Origin: CAZJUP01 sp964549275
GTDB lineage: Bacteria > Fidelibacterota > Marinisomatia > Marinisomatales > TCS55
Assembly (NCBI GenBank): GCA_964549275.1
Contig: CAZJUP010000022.1
Coordinates: forward strand, 1 to 29,196
Reading direction: 5' to 3'
Length of the DNA: 29,196 nt
Shown one piece after another: positions 16,008 to 24,584 of the stretch. The notes under the pieces were generated by a model. The model was given only the letters and a program-made list of their open reading frames with translations, searched no databases and was not told where the DNA came from. The position numbers and the translations under genes are program-made. Position 1 is the first letter of the stretch. The number at the start of each line of letters is the position of its first letter.

Positions 16008-16946
16008 ATGAGCTTACATCGTATCAATAAAATGACTTTTGTAGCGGGGATGGTTTTCCTGTCCTCATCTTTTCTATTCGGAGAAAACATTGCCAAACCT
16101 CAGGAAGGAGAAGATGATAATGGTCGGTGGATTCGAGATTATTATCACTACAATACTGAATCCATCGCTCGACTGGACGCCGAAATTGACTTTGGTATGG
16201 GAGAACTGATTTTATCCGCCAATCCGAGAGGCCAGATGATTGAAGGCAGTATTCGATACTATCAACAATTTGCAACGCCGGAAGTCGATTATTTCGAAAT
16301 AGGGGATCATGCCCAATTTGAAATTGATTTGGAATCCGCGGGTCATAATGGTTTTTCCATCACTTGGGATGAGTTTAAGTCCTTTCGTAATTCATCAAAA
16401 AATCACTTCAATAATGAACTTGAATTTTTCTTCCCAATAGAGGTTGAAACGGAACTTAATCTTGATTTTGGGATGGGAGATGCTCATGTTGATTTTACAG
16501 GATTAACACTTTTAGAGGTCGATTTAGATTGTGGGATGAGTAATGTCCAGTTGACAATGGATACAGCCAACCCCATTTCCTGCCGCTATCTTCATATTGA
16601 TAGTGGATTGGGAGCTTTTTCTTTTTCCGGTTTAGGAAATTTACGGGCAAAAGAAATAGATATTGACGTCGGATTAGGTTCCGCCGACATTGATTTACGG
16701 GGTAGAGTATTAAATGATATAGAATTAGATGTGGATGTGGGATTAGGCTCCATGGAGATCACCCTCCCTAAGAGTGTAAATATCAAAGCTAAAATTAACT
16801 ATAGTTTTCTCTCAACTGTCGATGTGGATGATTTGGTTAAAAAGGGAGATTCTTATCTATCGGTAGATTGGAATGATGACCGCCCAACTGTTGAATTGGA
16901 TGTAAGCGTCGGCCTCGGTTCTGTTGATATTGATTTGAGAGATTAA
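16008..16946 (+). CDS. exported toast-rack-like beta-repeat protein
   Basis: 312 aa with a signal peptide at about 1-25 (hydrophobic MTFVAGMVFLSSSFLFG). The rest resembles the toast-rack / LiaF-type cell-wall-response fold: an N-terminal DFGMGELILSANPRG block, then glycine turns spaced about 20 aa apart (FGMGD, CGMSN, SGLGA, VGLGS, VGLGS, VGLGS), each between beta strands such as DIDLRG and EITLPK. No enzyme motif. It starts one base after the barrel gene's stop and is the last gene of the sigma-factor operon; no terminator follows, so the pentapeptide gene beyond may be read through. Confidence 0.7.
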   Translation: MSLHRINKMTFVAGMVFLSSSFLFGENIAKPQEGEDDNGRWIRDYYHYNTESIARLDAEIDFGMGELILSANPRGQMIEGSIRYYQQFATPEVDYFEIGDHAQFEIDLESAGHNGFSITWDEFKSFRNSSKNHFNNELEFFFPIEVETELNLDFGMGDAHVDFTGLTLLEVDLDCGMSNVQLTMDTANPISCRYLHIDSGLGAFSFSGLGNLRAKEIDIDVGLGSADIDLRGRVLNDIELDVDVGLGSMEITLPKSVNIKAKINYSFLSTVDVDDLVKKGDSYLSVDWNDDRPTVELDVSVGLGSVDIDLRD

Positions 16947-16991
16947 TCTAATCATCCAAAGTTTCAGGAATTAATATTGGAGGAACACTCT

Positions 16992-17831
16992 ATGAAAAAC
17001 ATAAAATATTCATTTATTCTTATTTTACTCTTTGGATTTTCCAGTGTTATTTTTGCAGATAACAAGGTAAGCGGTTCAACCATTATTTCTGCTATTGATA
17101 ATGGAATATCTATCCATTATGAAAATACGACTATAATGGGAGATCTGAACTTTGTTGAAATTGATAATAAAATTTTGGATTCTGGGAAACTGTTTGGATT
17201 AAGAGAATATTCCTGTAAAGTCAAGGTCCCGATTGTTTTTATTAATTGTACTTTCAACGGGAATGTCGTTGCCTAATACCATGATAAGGATAATAAAGAA
17301 ACCTATTCCGCAAAATTTTATAATAAAGTGATATTCAGAAATTGCACATTTAAAAAAGAATCCTCTTTTAAATATTCCACTTTCTATAAGAAAACTGATT
17401 TTAGTAAAAATGAATTTAATAAAACAGCATTATTTAAATATAGCACCTTTAAAGCATCAACTGGTTTTAATCAAAATCAGTTTAACAATGAGGCTAATTT
17501 TAAATATGCCACTTTCAAGCAAAAGACAGATTTCAGTGAATGCAGATTTAAAAAGGATGCAGATTTTAAATATACTAAGTTTCGAAATTTTGTGAAATTT
17601 TCCAGAGCAATATTCGAAAGAGATGCCAATTTTAAGTATACCAATTTTTCGGAAGGGGTTGATTTTTTAGATGCTGTTTTTTTAAATGATGCGGATTTTA
17701 AATATACGAAATTTTTCGAACCACTCACCTTAAAAGGAACAAAATTTCAGGGGGATACTGATTTTAAATATGCCAAAGTCAATGGAAAAGATTTTGCCAG
17801 CTATTCTCTGAAGAAATTAAGATATGAATAA
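16992..17831 (+). pseudogene. secreted pentapeptide-repeat protein interrupted by an in-frame TAA
   Basis: Starts ATG 16992 after a strong GGAGGA (16979-16984), with signal peptide MKNIKYSFILILLFGFSSVIFA. The first 94 codons end at TAA 17274-17276 in the middle of a recognisable domain (VPIVFINCTFNGNVVA). The same frame continues without a shift as YHDKDNKETYSAKFYNKVIF and reaches a normal stop at 17829-17831, 278 amino acids in all besides the stop. The second part carries seven FKYxxF units about 20 aa apart, pentapeptide-type repeats that build a quadrilateral beta-helix. A single substitution (for example TAT or TAC to TAA) explains the break. It could also be a sequencing error. Confidence 0.8.
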
Positions 17832-17883
17832 GGTGGTGGCTCACTTTGGGAAAGAGAAAGCCTCAATACAAAAATGGTCAGGT

Positions 17884-18183
17884 TTATAAATTTTCCATAA
17901 AAACTTTCCCGTTTTCTACCTTTACCGGATAGGTTTTTATTTTTATCGTTTCATTTTCAACAGCACAAGCAGTTTTAACATCAAATTCCCACAAATGAAA
18001 TTTGCATTGAATCCTTGTTTCGGAAATATTCCCATCTGATAAAGAAGCGCCGCGATGAGGGCATCGATTATCCCAGGCATGGATTTTACCGTTAATATTA
18101 AAAAGGGCTACCGGTGTATCACCCACCATCACCAGTTTACTGCCATTCAGAGGAATGTCATTCAGGTCAACGATCTTTTTCAT
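17884..18183 (-). CDS. small Rieske [2Fe-2S] protein (NirD/ferredoxin-like)
   Basis: 99 aa. Complete Rieske ligands: C41 and H43 in CPHRGA, C60 and H63 in CKFHLWEF. The length and the lack of a membrane anchor place it with stand-alone Rieske ferredoxins such as the small subunits of nitrite reductase or dioxygenase systems; no oxygenase or reductase partner is visible here. It overlaps the upstream elbB by 4 bp (18180-18183), so the two are co-translated. Its redox partner cannot be told. Confidence 0.9.
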   Translation of the reverse strand: MKKIVDLNDIPLNGSKLVMVGDTPVALFNINGKIHAWDNRCPHRGASLSDGNISETRIQCKFHLWEFDVKTACAVENETIKIKTYPVKVENGKVFMENL

Positions 18184-18842
18184 TCAATCATCGATAAAAT
18201 TTCACTCACAAGTTTTTCTATTCCCTCTGCCGCTTCCTTAATCGATTTTGCCTCCATGTAAGCAGGAGTCGAGACAATTTTAAGGTCTGTATCTACAACC
18301 ATTTCATCCACAGGACATGTAACATGATTCCCACCCATAGCATTGATATCTTTTGCCGTATTTTCATCTGAACCAATGGTTAGCTTCGCGCTAATATCTT
18401 GTTCTCCCAATATTTTAGCCAGAAGAGCCGGTGCAATGCAAATCACACCAATGGGTTTTTGCAGTAAATGGACTTCCGTGGCCAGTCGGTATACATCGGG
18501 GTTTATTGAGCACTCACTCCCTGCCATGGCATAATCACATAAATTCTTAGCAACTCCAAACCCTCCTGGAATAATCAAAGCATCAATATCATTTCCACCG
18601 ACTTCAGCCATATCTTTAATATTTCCACGGGCGATTCGTGCGGACTCCACAAGGACATTTCTAAATTCATCCATTTCTTGTCCGGTATAATGATTAACGA
18701 CATGCATTTGATCAATATTCGGTGCCATAAGAATCATCTCTGCCCCTGCCCTATCCAGGGCCAGCATTGTAATAACTGATTCATGAATTTCAGCGCCATC
18801 ATTGACACCACATCCCGAAAGAACAACTCCAATTTTAGCCAT
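18180..18842 (-). CDS. elbB: ElbB-type glyoxalase (DJ-1/PfpI superfamily)
   Basis: 220 aa, normal for ElbB. Starts with KIGVVLSGCGVNDGAEIHES, the ElbB signature, and has the nucleophile-elbow region GVICIAPALLAKILG near residues 133-147, where the Cys is the catalytic position of DJ-1/PfpI relatives. E. coli ElbB has weak glyoxalase III activity and was linked to isoprenoid biosynthesis from genetics; its true role is uncertain. Followed by the overlapping Rieske gene. The start has AGGAG in the upstream 12 bases. Confidence 0.93.
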   Translation of the reverse strand: MAKIGVVLSGCGVNDGAEIHESVITMLALDRAGAEMILMAPNIDQMHVVNHYTGQEMDEFRNVLVESARIARGNIKDMAEVGGNDIDALIIPGGFGVAKNLCDYAMAGSECSINPDVYRLATEVHLLQKPIGVICIAPALLAKILGEQDISAKLTIGSDENTAKDINAMGGNHVTCPVDEMVVDTDLKIVSTPAYMEAKSIKEAAEGIEKLVSEILSMIE

Positions 18843-18878
18843 GATAAAACTCCTTTCGTCTGTATTCGATGCATTTTA

Positions 18879-19811
18879 TCATTGTTGATGCTTCGTATTA
18901 AGATTGATGTTTCGCATTAACCCCGCAAATTTTGTTCGTTTGATGGCAGATTTGCTGAACAATTTACGAAATTCCTCTTCTTCTAATTCTTGCCAATTTT
19001 TTTTCGAATATTCTAATATTTCCCGTTTGGGTTGAAATGCAAGTTTATCCGTCACTTGCTCAAATTTTTTATTCCACGGACACACTTCCTGGCAAATATC
19101 ACATCCGTAAATCCAGCCATTAAAATCTTGCTTATCTGGATCTATCTCACCTCTAAACTCTATGGATAGATAAGAAATACATTTCCTCGCGTCAATTTTG
19201 TAGTCCTCAAGCGCCTGAGTAGGGCATGCATCAATACATGCCGAACAGGAACCACAAAGATTTTCGCTAAAAGGTAAATCATATTTCAGTTCAATATCGA
19301 GGATGAGCTCTCCTAAAAACAACCAACTTCCATAATCTCTTGAAATAAGATTAGTATGTTTCCCTATCCATCCCAATCCTGCGGCACTTCCCCAAACTTT
19401 ATCCATGACAGGCGCAGTATCCACACACACCAATCCTTTAATTCCTGGAGAGGATTCTTCAATCCATTTTAACAATTTAAACAGCTGAGATTTCATGACA
19501 AGATGATAGTCATCACCCCAAGCATAATTGCTGATTTTGAATGCTGACGGTAAATCCTCCTGCGTATACCCTGAAAAATAATTCATCCCAAGAGCTATTA
19601 CAGACTTTGCTTCCGGAAAATAATGGAAAATATTGCCCCGCTCCTTCTGTCGTTTTTTCATCCATTCCATTGTTCCATATTTTCCAAGAGCTAACCATTC
19701 GTCTAAATCAGCTTTTTCTCTTGGCGTGGAGCTGGCTCGTGCAATTCCTGTTTTTTGAAACCCGAGCTTTTGAGCCTGAATTTTAATTTCACTGGAGAAA
19801 GAAGGATACAA
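18879..19811 (-). CDS. queG: epoxyqueuosine reductase QueG
   Basis: Last step of queuosine synthesis: reduces epoxyqueuosine in tRNA with cobalamin and two [4Fe-4S] clusters. 310 aa, the short form that lacks the C-terminal HEAT extension of E. coli QueG. Residues 1-170 are the cobalamin-binding DUF1730 part with the catalytic Asp in VDTAPVMDK near 135; clusters are held by CGSCSACIDACPTQAL (near 192-207) and CDICQEVCPWN (near 244-254). The start must be TTG 19811, because a stop lies two codons upstream and the next Met is well inside the domain; no clear ribosome binding site. It uses cobalamin, as does MetH in this window. Confidence 0.93.
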   Translation of the reverse strand: MYPSFSSEIKIQAQKLGFQKTGIARASSTPREKADLDEWLALGKYGTMEWMKKRQKERGNIFHYFPEAKSVIALGMNYFSGYTQEDLPSAFKISNYAWGDDYHLVMKSQLFKLLKWIEESSPGIKGLVCVDTAPVMDKVWGSAAGLGWIGKHTNLISRDYGSWLFLGELILDIELKYDLPFSENLCGSCSACIDACPTQALEDYKIDARKCISYLSIEFRGEIDPDKQDFNGWIYGCDICQEVCPWNKKFEQVTDKLAFQPKREILEYSKKNWQELEEEEFRKLFSKSAIKRTKFAGLMRNINLNTKHQQ

Positions 19812-19820
19812 AAATTATCG

Positions 19821-21764
19821 TTATTTTAAGAAGATAGCTTTTTGGGTCTTTGTATAAGTTCCGGCTACCATAGTAATAAAGTAAACTCCTGATGCATAAT
19901 TTTCTCCTGTCCACTGGATAGTATATTTCCCCGGAGTTTTCCAATCATTAACTAATGTTTCTATCCGCCTTCCATTCATGTTGAATACATCGATTCTTGT
20001 TTTAGAATAATCCCCAACAGAATAAGAAATAATTGTTTTGGGATTAAATGGATTGGGATATACAGAATGGAGATTAAATTTATCCGCCACGGTTTCTGAA
20101 CTTACCCCGACCGTACCCACTTGGTAGTCTGTTGTCCCGGTTACGACTCCATTTGATACTGTAAATGTCAAGGGAAAACTATTTTGAATTACGGGTGTTG
20201 TCCCAGACATAGTGTAAATATCATAGGTATAATTTCCATCAATGATATGTTTAAGAGTTACAGCCCAAATTCCGTCATCTGCACTTCCATCGCCATGGAG
20301 ACCATCATTATACATTTCTATGGGTAGTTTACTTGTCATATCACCTTGAATATAAATCGGATCCTCAGTTTTTGCAGAAACGGTAAAAGTAACTGTTGCA
20401 GCATGGGGTAACGCATTTGGTAAAAAACTCACATCTGTAGTAAAAGTGAAATGATATGGCGGTGTTGTATAATAGGTTGCTTCAACAAAAAAGGCCGTAT
20501 ACCCTGAACCCGGTATGGGTACACTCCCATTATAGACACCGTTTTGGGTTTCAGTTAAGATTGTTTCTTCCCAAATTGGCCCCATGGTATCATACCTAAA
20601 GTCAAACTCGTTTTCGTTGGTGGCTGTCCATAGTTTAATTGTGCGGGGTTTTGTCTCTGTTTCAAAGCGGATTGAACCATCTTCCTTAATATCCCAGAAA
20701 AATTCCGGGAGTTCATAATCGTTCACTACAGCTTGATAAAACGCAACCGCACTCACGAGTACATCTTCAATTTTTTCTGCCATACCATGCCCGGTATTTG
20801 CAACATACCGTTGGTATTTTGTTCCCAATAATTGATCAAAGTAAAATTGAGATGATGGAACAAAAAACTCATCTCCCGCCGAATGGATTAAAAATTTCGG
20901 CAAGGTTAGATGCTCTTTATAATTTAAAGGGTCAACAATATCCATGAGGTCATATATTTCCGGTTCAGTAAACCAGTTAAAAATTCCCGCATTTTCATAA
21001 TCTCTAACTGCAGAAGACCAAAACCCATAAGCACCAAAATGGTGTTTAAAAGAATCAACCAGATTTAAGGCGTCAAAAACAACAGGAATAATCGCGTGGA
21101 CTCTATCATCTACTGCAGCAGTGAGCCATGTTGTCCATCCACGTTTCGACCCACCAATGAGGACAAACTCACTTACAGAATCTCCCTGGTGTAATTTATT
21201 TGTGAAATAATCCTGGACCGCATCCATAGATTTCACAACGCTTTTAACCATGGGCAGTTGAAGAGGCCAATCAGAATCACCGGTGGTTAAATATTTATCC
21301 CATGTATAGGCAATGATGGCATCTTCAGAACGGGTGAATGTTTCATCAGAAAACATCACCGGTTCATTTGGAATCATTTTAACCTCAATAATAACTGAAT
21401 TTGACATGAGGGCAATACTGGCAATTTCTTCATCAATATCTGATGGCGGTGCACCACCGTTACTGCCTCCGCTAATAATCAGTAATGCTTTATTCTGAGT
21501 TAAGTTCTCCGGGATGATGATATTGACCCAATGCTGCCAATGAGCCCGGTCGACAATTTCTATAGATTGCCATGTTTGAGAAAACACCTCCAATACATGA
21601 ACCGAATACCCATTCCCGGTAAATGTATTTTTCATCTGATATTTGTAGGTACTGTCTGCTCGGAATACGTAGTCCCTTAAAACGGTATTTTTTCCCCAAA
21701 GTGAAAAAGGATTTAGACTCAGTAATAATAGTACAGAGAAAGAAGAAATGTGTTTTCTAATCAT
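19821..21764 (-). CDS. secreted PhoPQ-activated pathogenicity-related (PqaA-like) hydrolase with sorting tail
   Basis: 647 aa. Signal peptide 1-24. The alpha/beta-hydrolase domain (about 35-370) is of the PhoPQ-activated pathogenicity-related family: nucleophile S206 in LIGGSKRGWTTW, D298 in HSAGDEFFVPSS, H326 in NTGHGM. A beta-sandwich follows (about 370-550) with DGLHGDGSADDGIW, a segment common in extracellular proteins. The last about 80 residues are a Por-type secretion (T9SS) sorting domain starting YPNPFNP at 569-575 and ending in KAIFLK. So it should be exported, moved across the outer membrane and tethered or released. The substrate of this family is not established. Confidence 0.88.
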   Translation of the reverse strand: MIRKHISSFSVLLLLSLNPFSLWGKNTVLRDYVFRADSTYKYQMKNTFTGNGYSVHVLEVFSQTWQSIEIVDRAHWQHWVNIIIPENLTQNKALLIISGGSNGGAPPSDIDEEIASIALMSNSVIIEVKMIPNEPVMFSDETFTRSEDAIIAYTWDKYLTTGDSDWPLQLPMVKSVVKSMDAVQDYFTNKLHQGDSVSEFVLIGGSKRGWTTWLTAAVDDRVHAIIPVVFDALNLVDSFKHHFGAYGFWSSAVRDYENAGIFNWFTEPEIYDLMDIVDPLNYKEHLTLPKFLIHSAGDEFFVPSSQFYFDQLLGTKYQRYVANTGHGMAEKIEDVLVSAVAFYQAVVNDYELPEFFWDIKEDGSIRFETETKPRTIKLWTATNENEFDFRYDTMGPIWEETILTETQNGVYNGSVPIPGSGYTAFFVEATYYTTPPYHFTFTTDVSFLPNALPHAATVTFTVSAKTEDPIYIQGDMTSKLPIEMYNDGLHGDGSADDGIWAVTLKHIIDGNYTYDIYTMSGTTPVIQNSFPLTFTVSNGVVTGTTDYQVGTVGVSSETVADKFNLHSVYPNPFNPKTIISYSVGDYSKTRIDVFNMNGRRIETLVNDWKTPGKYTIQWTGENYASGVYFITMVAGTYTKTQKAIFLK

Positions 21765-21794
21765 CCAGTTATTTTAATCGTTTTCAGGTATATC

Positions 21795-21806
21795 AGTCAA
21801 ATGACT
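21795..21806. promoter_or_regulatory. 12-bp palindrome in a divergent promoter region
   Basis: AGTCA-AA-TGACT is a perfect inverted repeat in the 107-base gap between the divergent PqaA-like and SIS-isomerase genes. It is placed where an operator for either gene could be; no other support. Confidence 0.25.
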
Positions 21807-21871
21807 ATTTTCTTCTATAGATTCCAAACCATAAATTGTCGAATATATAATAAAATTAATGAGGAGTGGTC

Positions 21872-22462
21872 ATGGACTTTCTTGAGTCAGGGAAAAGAGT
21901 TATTCAAAAAGAAATTTCTGCATTGAGCCGATTGCAAGAATCGCTGGGGAATACTTTCAATCAAGCAGCTGAAGTCATTTATAACTCTAAGGGGAAAATC
22001 ATTTTTACAGGATTAGGAAAATCCGGGCATATGGCTAGAAAATGTGCTACAACATTTTCAAGTTTGGGACTCCCTTCTATGTTTATTCATGCTGGTGAGT
22101 CTCTCCATGGGGATTTGGGGATGGTTTCTAAAGACGAAGTTGTTCTTGTATTCTCGAAGAGTGGATACACAGAGGAATTAATCAAATCCATATCCTATTT
22201 AAAAGACAATGGTTCATTCATTATCGGTATAACAGGAAACTCTACATCCGAACTGGCAAAACTGAGTAATGTTCATTTAGATATTAATATCCAAGAAGAA
22301 GCAGATTTTTTAAACTTGGCTCCTACTTCGTCTACCACAGCAATGGCTGCACTTGGAGATGCGTTGGCTTCAGCCGTGTCTGAGAAAAAAGGTTTTACAT
22401 CTGACTATTTTCACCGATTACATCCTGGTGGATCACTGGGAAAACTGTTGGAGAAAAAATGA
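21872..22462 (+). CDS. SIS-domain sugar-phosphate isomerase (KdsD-like, no CBS domains)
   Basis: 196 aa. The whole protein is the SIS domain of arabinose-5-phosphate isomerases: FTGLGKSGHMARKCATTFSSLG, AGESLHGDLGMVSKDEVVL, FSKSGYTEELI and the HRLHPGGSLGKLL ending. KdsD and GutQ normally add two CBS domains (about 320 aa); single-domain enzymes of this type are known in some bacteria. Expected reaction: ribulose 5-phosphate to arabinose 5-phosphate, the first step to KDO of lipopolysaccharide. ATG 21872 is chosen over an in-frame GTG (21866) because GAGGAG lies at 21861-21866. Its stop overlaps the kinase start as ATGA, so the pair is coupled. Confidence 0.85.
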   Translation: MDFLESGKRVIQKEISALSRLQESLGNTFNQAAEVIYNSKGKIIFTGLGKSGHMARKCATTFSSLGLPSMFIHAGESLHGDLGMVSKDEVVLVFSKSGYTEELIKSISYLKDNGSFIIGITGNSTSELAKLSNVHLDINIQEEADFLNLAPTSSTTAMAALGDALASAVSEKKGFTSDYFHRLHPGGSLGKLLEKK

Positions 22463-23376
22463 ACGGGAAAGTCACAGTTGTAGGCAGTTTTATGTATGAT
22501 CTTGTTGCAACAGCTCCTAGACGTCCGAAAACGGGAGAAACACTCATTGGTGATTCTTTTGGAATGTTTTTTGGAGGTAAAGGAGCTAATCAGGCAATTG
22601 CAGCTTCCAGGCTTGATGCATCTGTAACAATGATTGGCAGGTTGGGTGATGATTTATTTGGAAATCAATTTTTAGAAAAATTTTCTGATGAAGGCATTAA
22701 TACGGATTTTGTTGTTAAAGATATAGAAAATGGTACTGGTGTAGGTATGCCATTGATTGATGCATCAGGTGATAATAGCATTGTAATTATCCCTCAAGCA
22801 AATATGGCACTTACAATTGATAATATCAATCGAGCTTATGATCCAATTGCAGAAGCTGATGTTTTACTTTTGCAGTTGGAAGTACCCATTGATGTTTCTG
22901 TTCGTTCAGCGGAAATTGCCAAGGAAAATAATACGTTGGTGATTTTTAACCCGGCACCGGCCCGAGAAATCCCAGATTCTCTATTATCGTTAGTGGACAT
23001 AATAACCCCCAATGAAAGTGAAACGGAAATACTTTCAGAAATGCCCACAGATACAAATGAACAAGCAATTGAAGCTGCTCATAGACTTATATCAAAAGGT
23101 GTAAAAACAGTGATTCTAACTTTGGGAAACAGAGGATCATTATTACTAAATGAGCATGATGAAATACTCATTCCTGCATTTTCTGTAAATGTGATCGATA
23201 CTACTGCTGCGGGGGATGCTTTTTGTGGTTCATTAGCAGCATCATTATCTCAAGGAAAAAATATTGAGGAGTCTGTTAAAATAGCTAATGCTGCAGGTGC
23301 ATTGGCCGTAACACAATTGGGCGCTGAACCCTCTCTTCCTAATAAAGAAGCATTGGATAAACTATTATCTAATTAA
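22459..23376 (+). CDS. rbsK: ribokinase (PfkB family sugar kinase)
   Basis: 305 aa, normal for ribokinase. PfkB signature 1 is the ribokinase form GGKGANQAIAASRL (near 39-52); signature 2 with the catalytic Asp is DTTAAGDAFCGSLA near 248-261. The N-terminal VVGSFMYDLVATAPRRPKTG matches ribokinase substrate-binding residues. Phosphorylates ribose at O5 or a similar sugar. Coupled to the SIS isomerase by a 4-bp overlap, which suggests joint handling of a pentose. Its 3' end overlaps the opposing aldolase gene by 8 bases. Confidence 0.88.
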   Translation: MNGKVTVVGSFMYDLVATAPRRPKTGETLIGDSFGMFFGGKGANQAIAASRLDASVTMIGRLGDDLFGNQFLEKFSDEGINTDFVVKDIENGTGVGMPLIDASGDNSIVIIPQANMALTIDNINRAYDPIAEADVLLLQLEVPIDVSVRSAEIAKENNTLVIFNPAPAREIPDSLLSLVDIITPNESETEILSEMPTDTNEQAIEAAHRLISKGVKTVILTLGNRGSLLLNEHDEILIPAFSVNVIDTTAAGDAFCGSLAASLSQGKNIEESVKIANAAGALAVTQLGAEPSLPNKEALDKLLSN

Positions 23377-24304
23377 CCGGCTTTAAGCCTAAGTCAATCA
23401 AATATTGACGAATCAAATTCCTTTCTGATTCTCTAAACTTGTGAAATGGCTCTGCCATAAAATCATTACAGATTCCCATTAATGATAATGAACATTTCAA
23501 TCCTTTTAAAAAACTGGATTTATATTTCCCTACTGAATATATAGTAGTGCTTATTTGCATGATTATTTCGTGTAGTGATGCCATTTTCTTCAAATCACCA
23601 GTGACAGATGCATTATATAAATTCACAAATAATTCTGGAATCAAATTTGCTCCACCGCATACACCACCATGCCCTCCAAGAACAAGAGTTTCTCCTAATA
23701 ATTCTTCCGGGCCAACAAAGAGACGAAAATCTTCATTATCCTTAAATAATTGTTGAAGTTGATGAAAGTATACCATATTTGCTGAACTATCTTTTAATCC
23801 GATTACGCCTGGAATTTCTGAAGCTGCTTTAACTGTTTCAGGTTTAAAAAATAATTTGGTATGACTAGGCATATTATAAAGAAATAATGGCAATGGAAGT
23901 CTGGGAACCAAATGTTCAAGATATTCTAATAATTCTGCCTGTCCTGCCGGAAAATAATATGGTGGCGCCAATACTAAAGCACTCGTTCCCTGTTCTGCAG
24001 CATATTCAGCGATGTTGATAGTTTCAACGAACGATGTATCCGTTATCCCAACCAGAACAGGTACTTTTTTCCCAACTTGTTCTAGTGTTCTTTTAATTAT
24101 TTTTTTTCTCAAACTATGGCTTAAGCTTGGGGCTTCTCCAGTTGTACCGAGAAGAAATAAACCATGTACACCCCCAGACAAAATATTGTCAATCAAGCAT
24201 TCTAATCCTATTTCGTCTAATGTATCCCAATCTAATAATGGAGTAATCATTGGCGGTATTATGCCATGAAATTTGTAGTTGGCTATCTGATTATTCATTA
24301 TCAT
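23369..24304 (-). CDS. DapA/N-acetylneuraminate lyase-family aldolase
   Basis: 311 aa. Class I aldolase TIM barrel of the dihydrodipicolinate synthase / N-acetylneuraminate lyase group: GTTGEAPSL near 53-61, Tyr143 in FLYNMPS and Schiff-base K171 in GVIGLKDSS. The C-terminal part is longer and diverged from DapA, and the context is sugar metabolism rather than lysine synthesis, so a sugar-acid aldolase is more likely; the substrate is not known. Two ATGs (24304 and 24298) are possible; the second has better spacing to AGG. Upstream on the same strand lies the C-terminal remnant of another gene (24455-24584). Convergent 8-bp overlap with rbsK. Confidence 0.85.
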   Translation of the reverse strand: MIMNNQIANYKFHGIIPPMITPLLDWDTLDEIGLECLIDNILSGGVHGLFLLGTTGEAPSLSHSLRKKIIKRTLEQVGKKVPVLVGITDTSFVETINIAEYAAEQGTSALVLAPPYYFPAGQAELLEYLEHLVPRLPLPLFLYNMPSHTKLFFKPETVKAASEIPGVIGLKDSSANMVYFHQLQQLFKDNEDFRLFVGPEELLGETLVLGGHGGVCGGANLIPELFVNLYNASVTGDLKKMASLHEIIMQISTTIYSVGKYKSSFLKGLKCSLSLMGICNDFMAEPFHKFRESERNLIRQYLIDLGLKPVN

Positions 24305-24454
24305 TGACCTGAATATTTAATATATGAAATTACATTCATGGCGAAATTTAAAATGAACTTTATAATAATCCTTCTGTCTCTCTGATAATGTAAATGATGT
24401 CCATTGTTTAATTTATCCAACTTGATTGAAGAATTATGCAATTTATTAAATAGA

Positions 24455-24584
24455 CTATTTCAAAAATTCCTTAACACATTTGAATTTATCCAAAGGGTAA
24501 AGTCCTTCAAAAGGTTTTTCATGATAATGAACTGAATTGACCAATCCGTTTAAAATGACTTGAATTATTCGGGGGGGGGGGGGG
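24455..24584 (-). pseudogene. C-terminal remnant of an unidentified gene, truncated at the G run
   Basis: The minus strand reads an open frame straight out of the homopolymer: IIQVILNGLVNSVHYHEKPF, then EGLYPLDKFKCVKEFLK, and stops at TAG 24457-24455. It looks like real protein sequence, ends 150 bases before the DapA-like gene on the same strand, and is not preceded by any start codon; beyond the G run the frame closes within about 12 codons. I do not recognise the family. The rest of the gene is missing, either deleted or lost in assembly. Confidence 0.5.
24571..24584. repeat. homopolymer of 14 G
   Basis: Fourteen consecutive G in AT-rich intergenic DNA, 114 bases upstream of the CheB-CheR gene. 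It coincides with the broken end of a minus-strand coding remnant. It may be an assembly join or poly-G read artefact, or a slippage-prone tract; see findings. Confidence 0.95.

Noticed and set aside
17274..17276. stop-codon recoding in the pentapeptide gene
   Set aside because: Many other genes in the window end in TAA, and nothing near the site suggests readthrough; mutation or error is simpler.
24571..24584. G14 as a phase-variation switch for the CheB-CheR gene
   Set aside because: Possible, but it lies more than 100 bases from the start codon, no promoter elements are spaced around it, and the truncated gene at its edge points more to a join or deletion.
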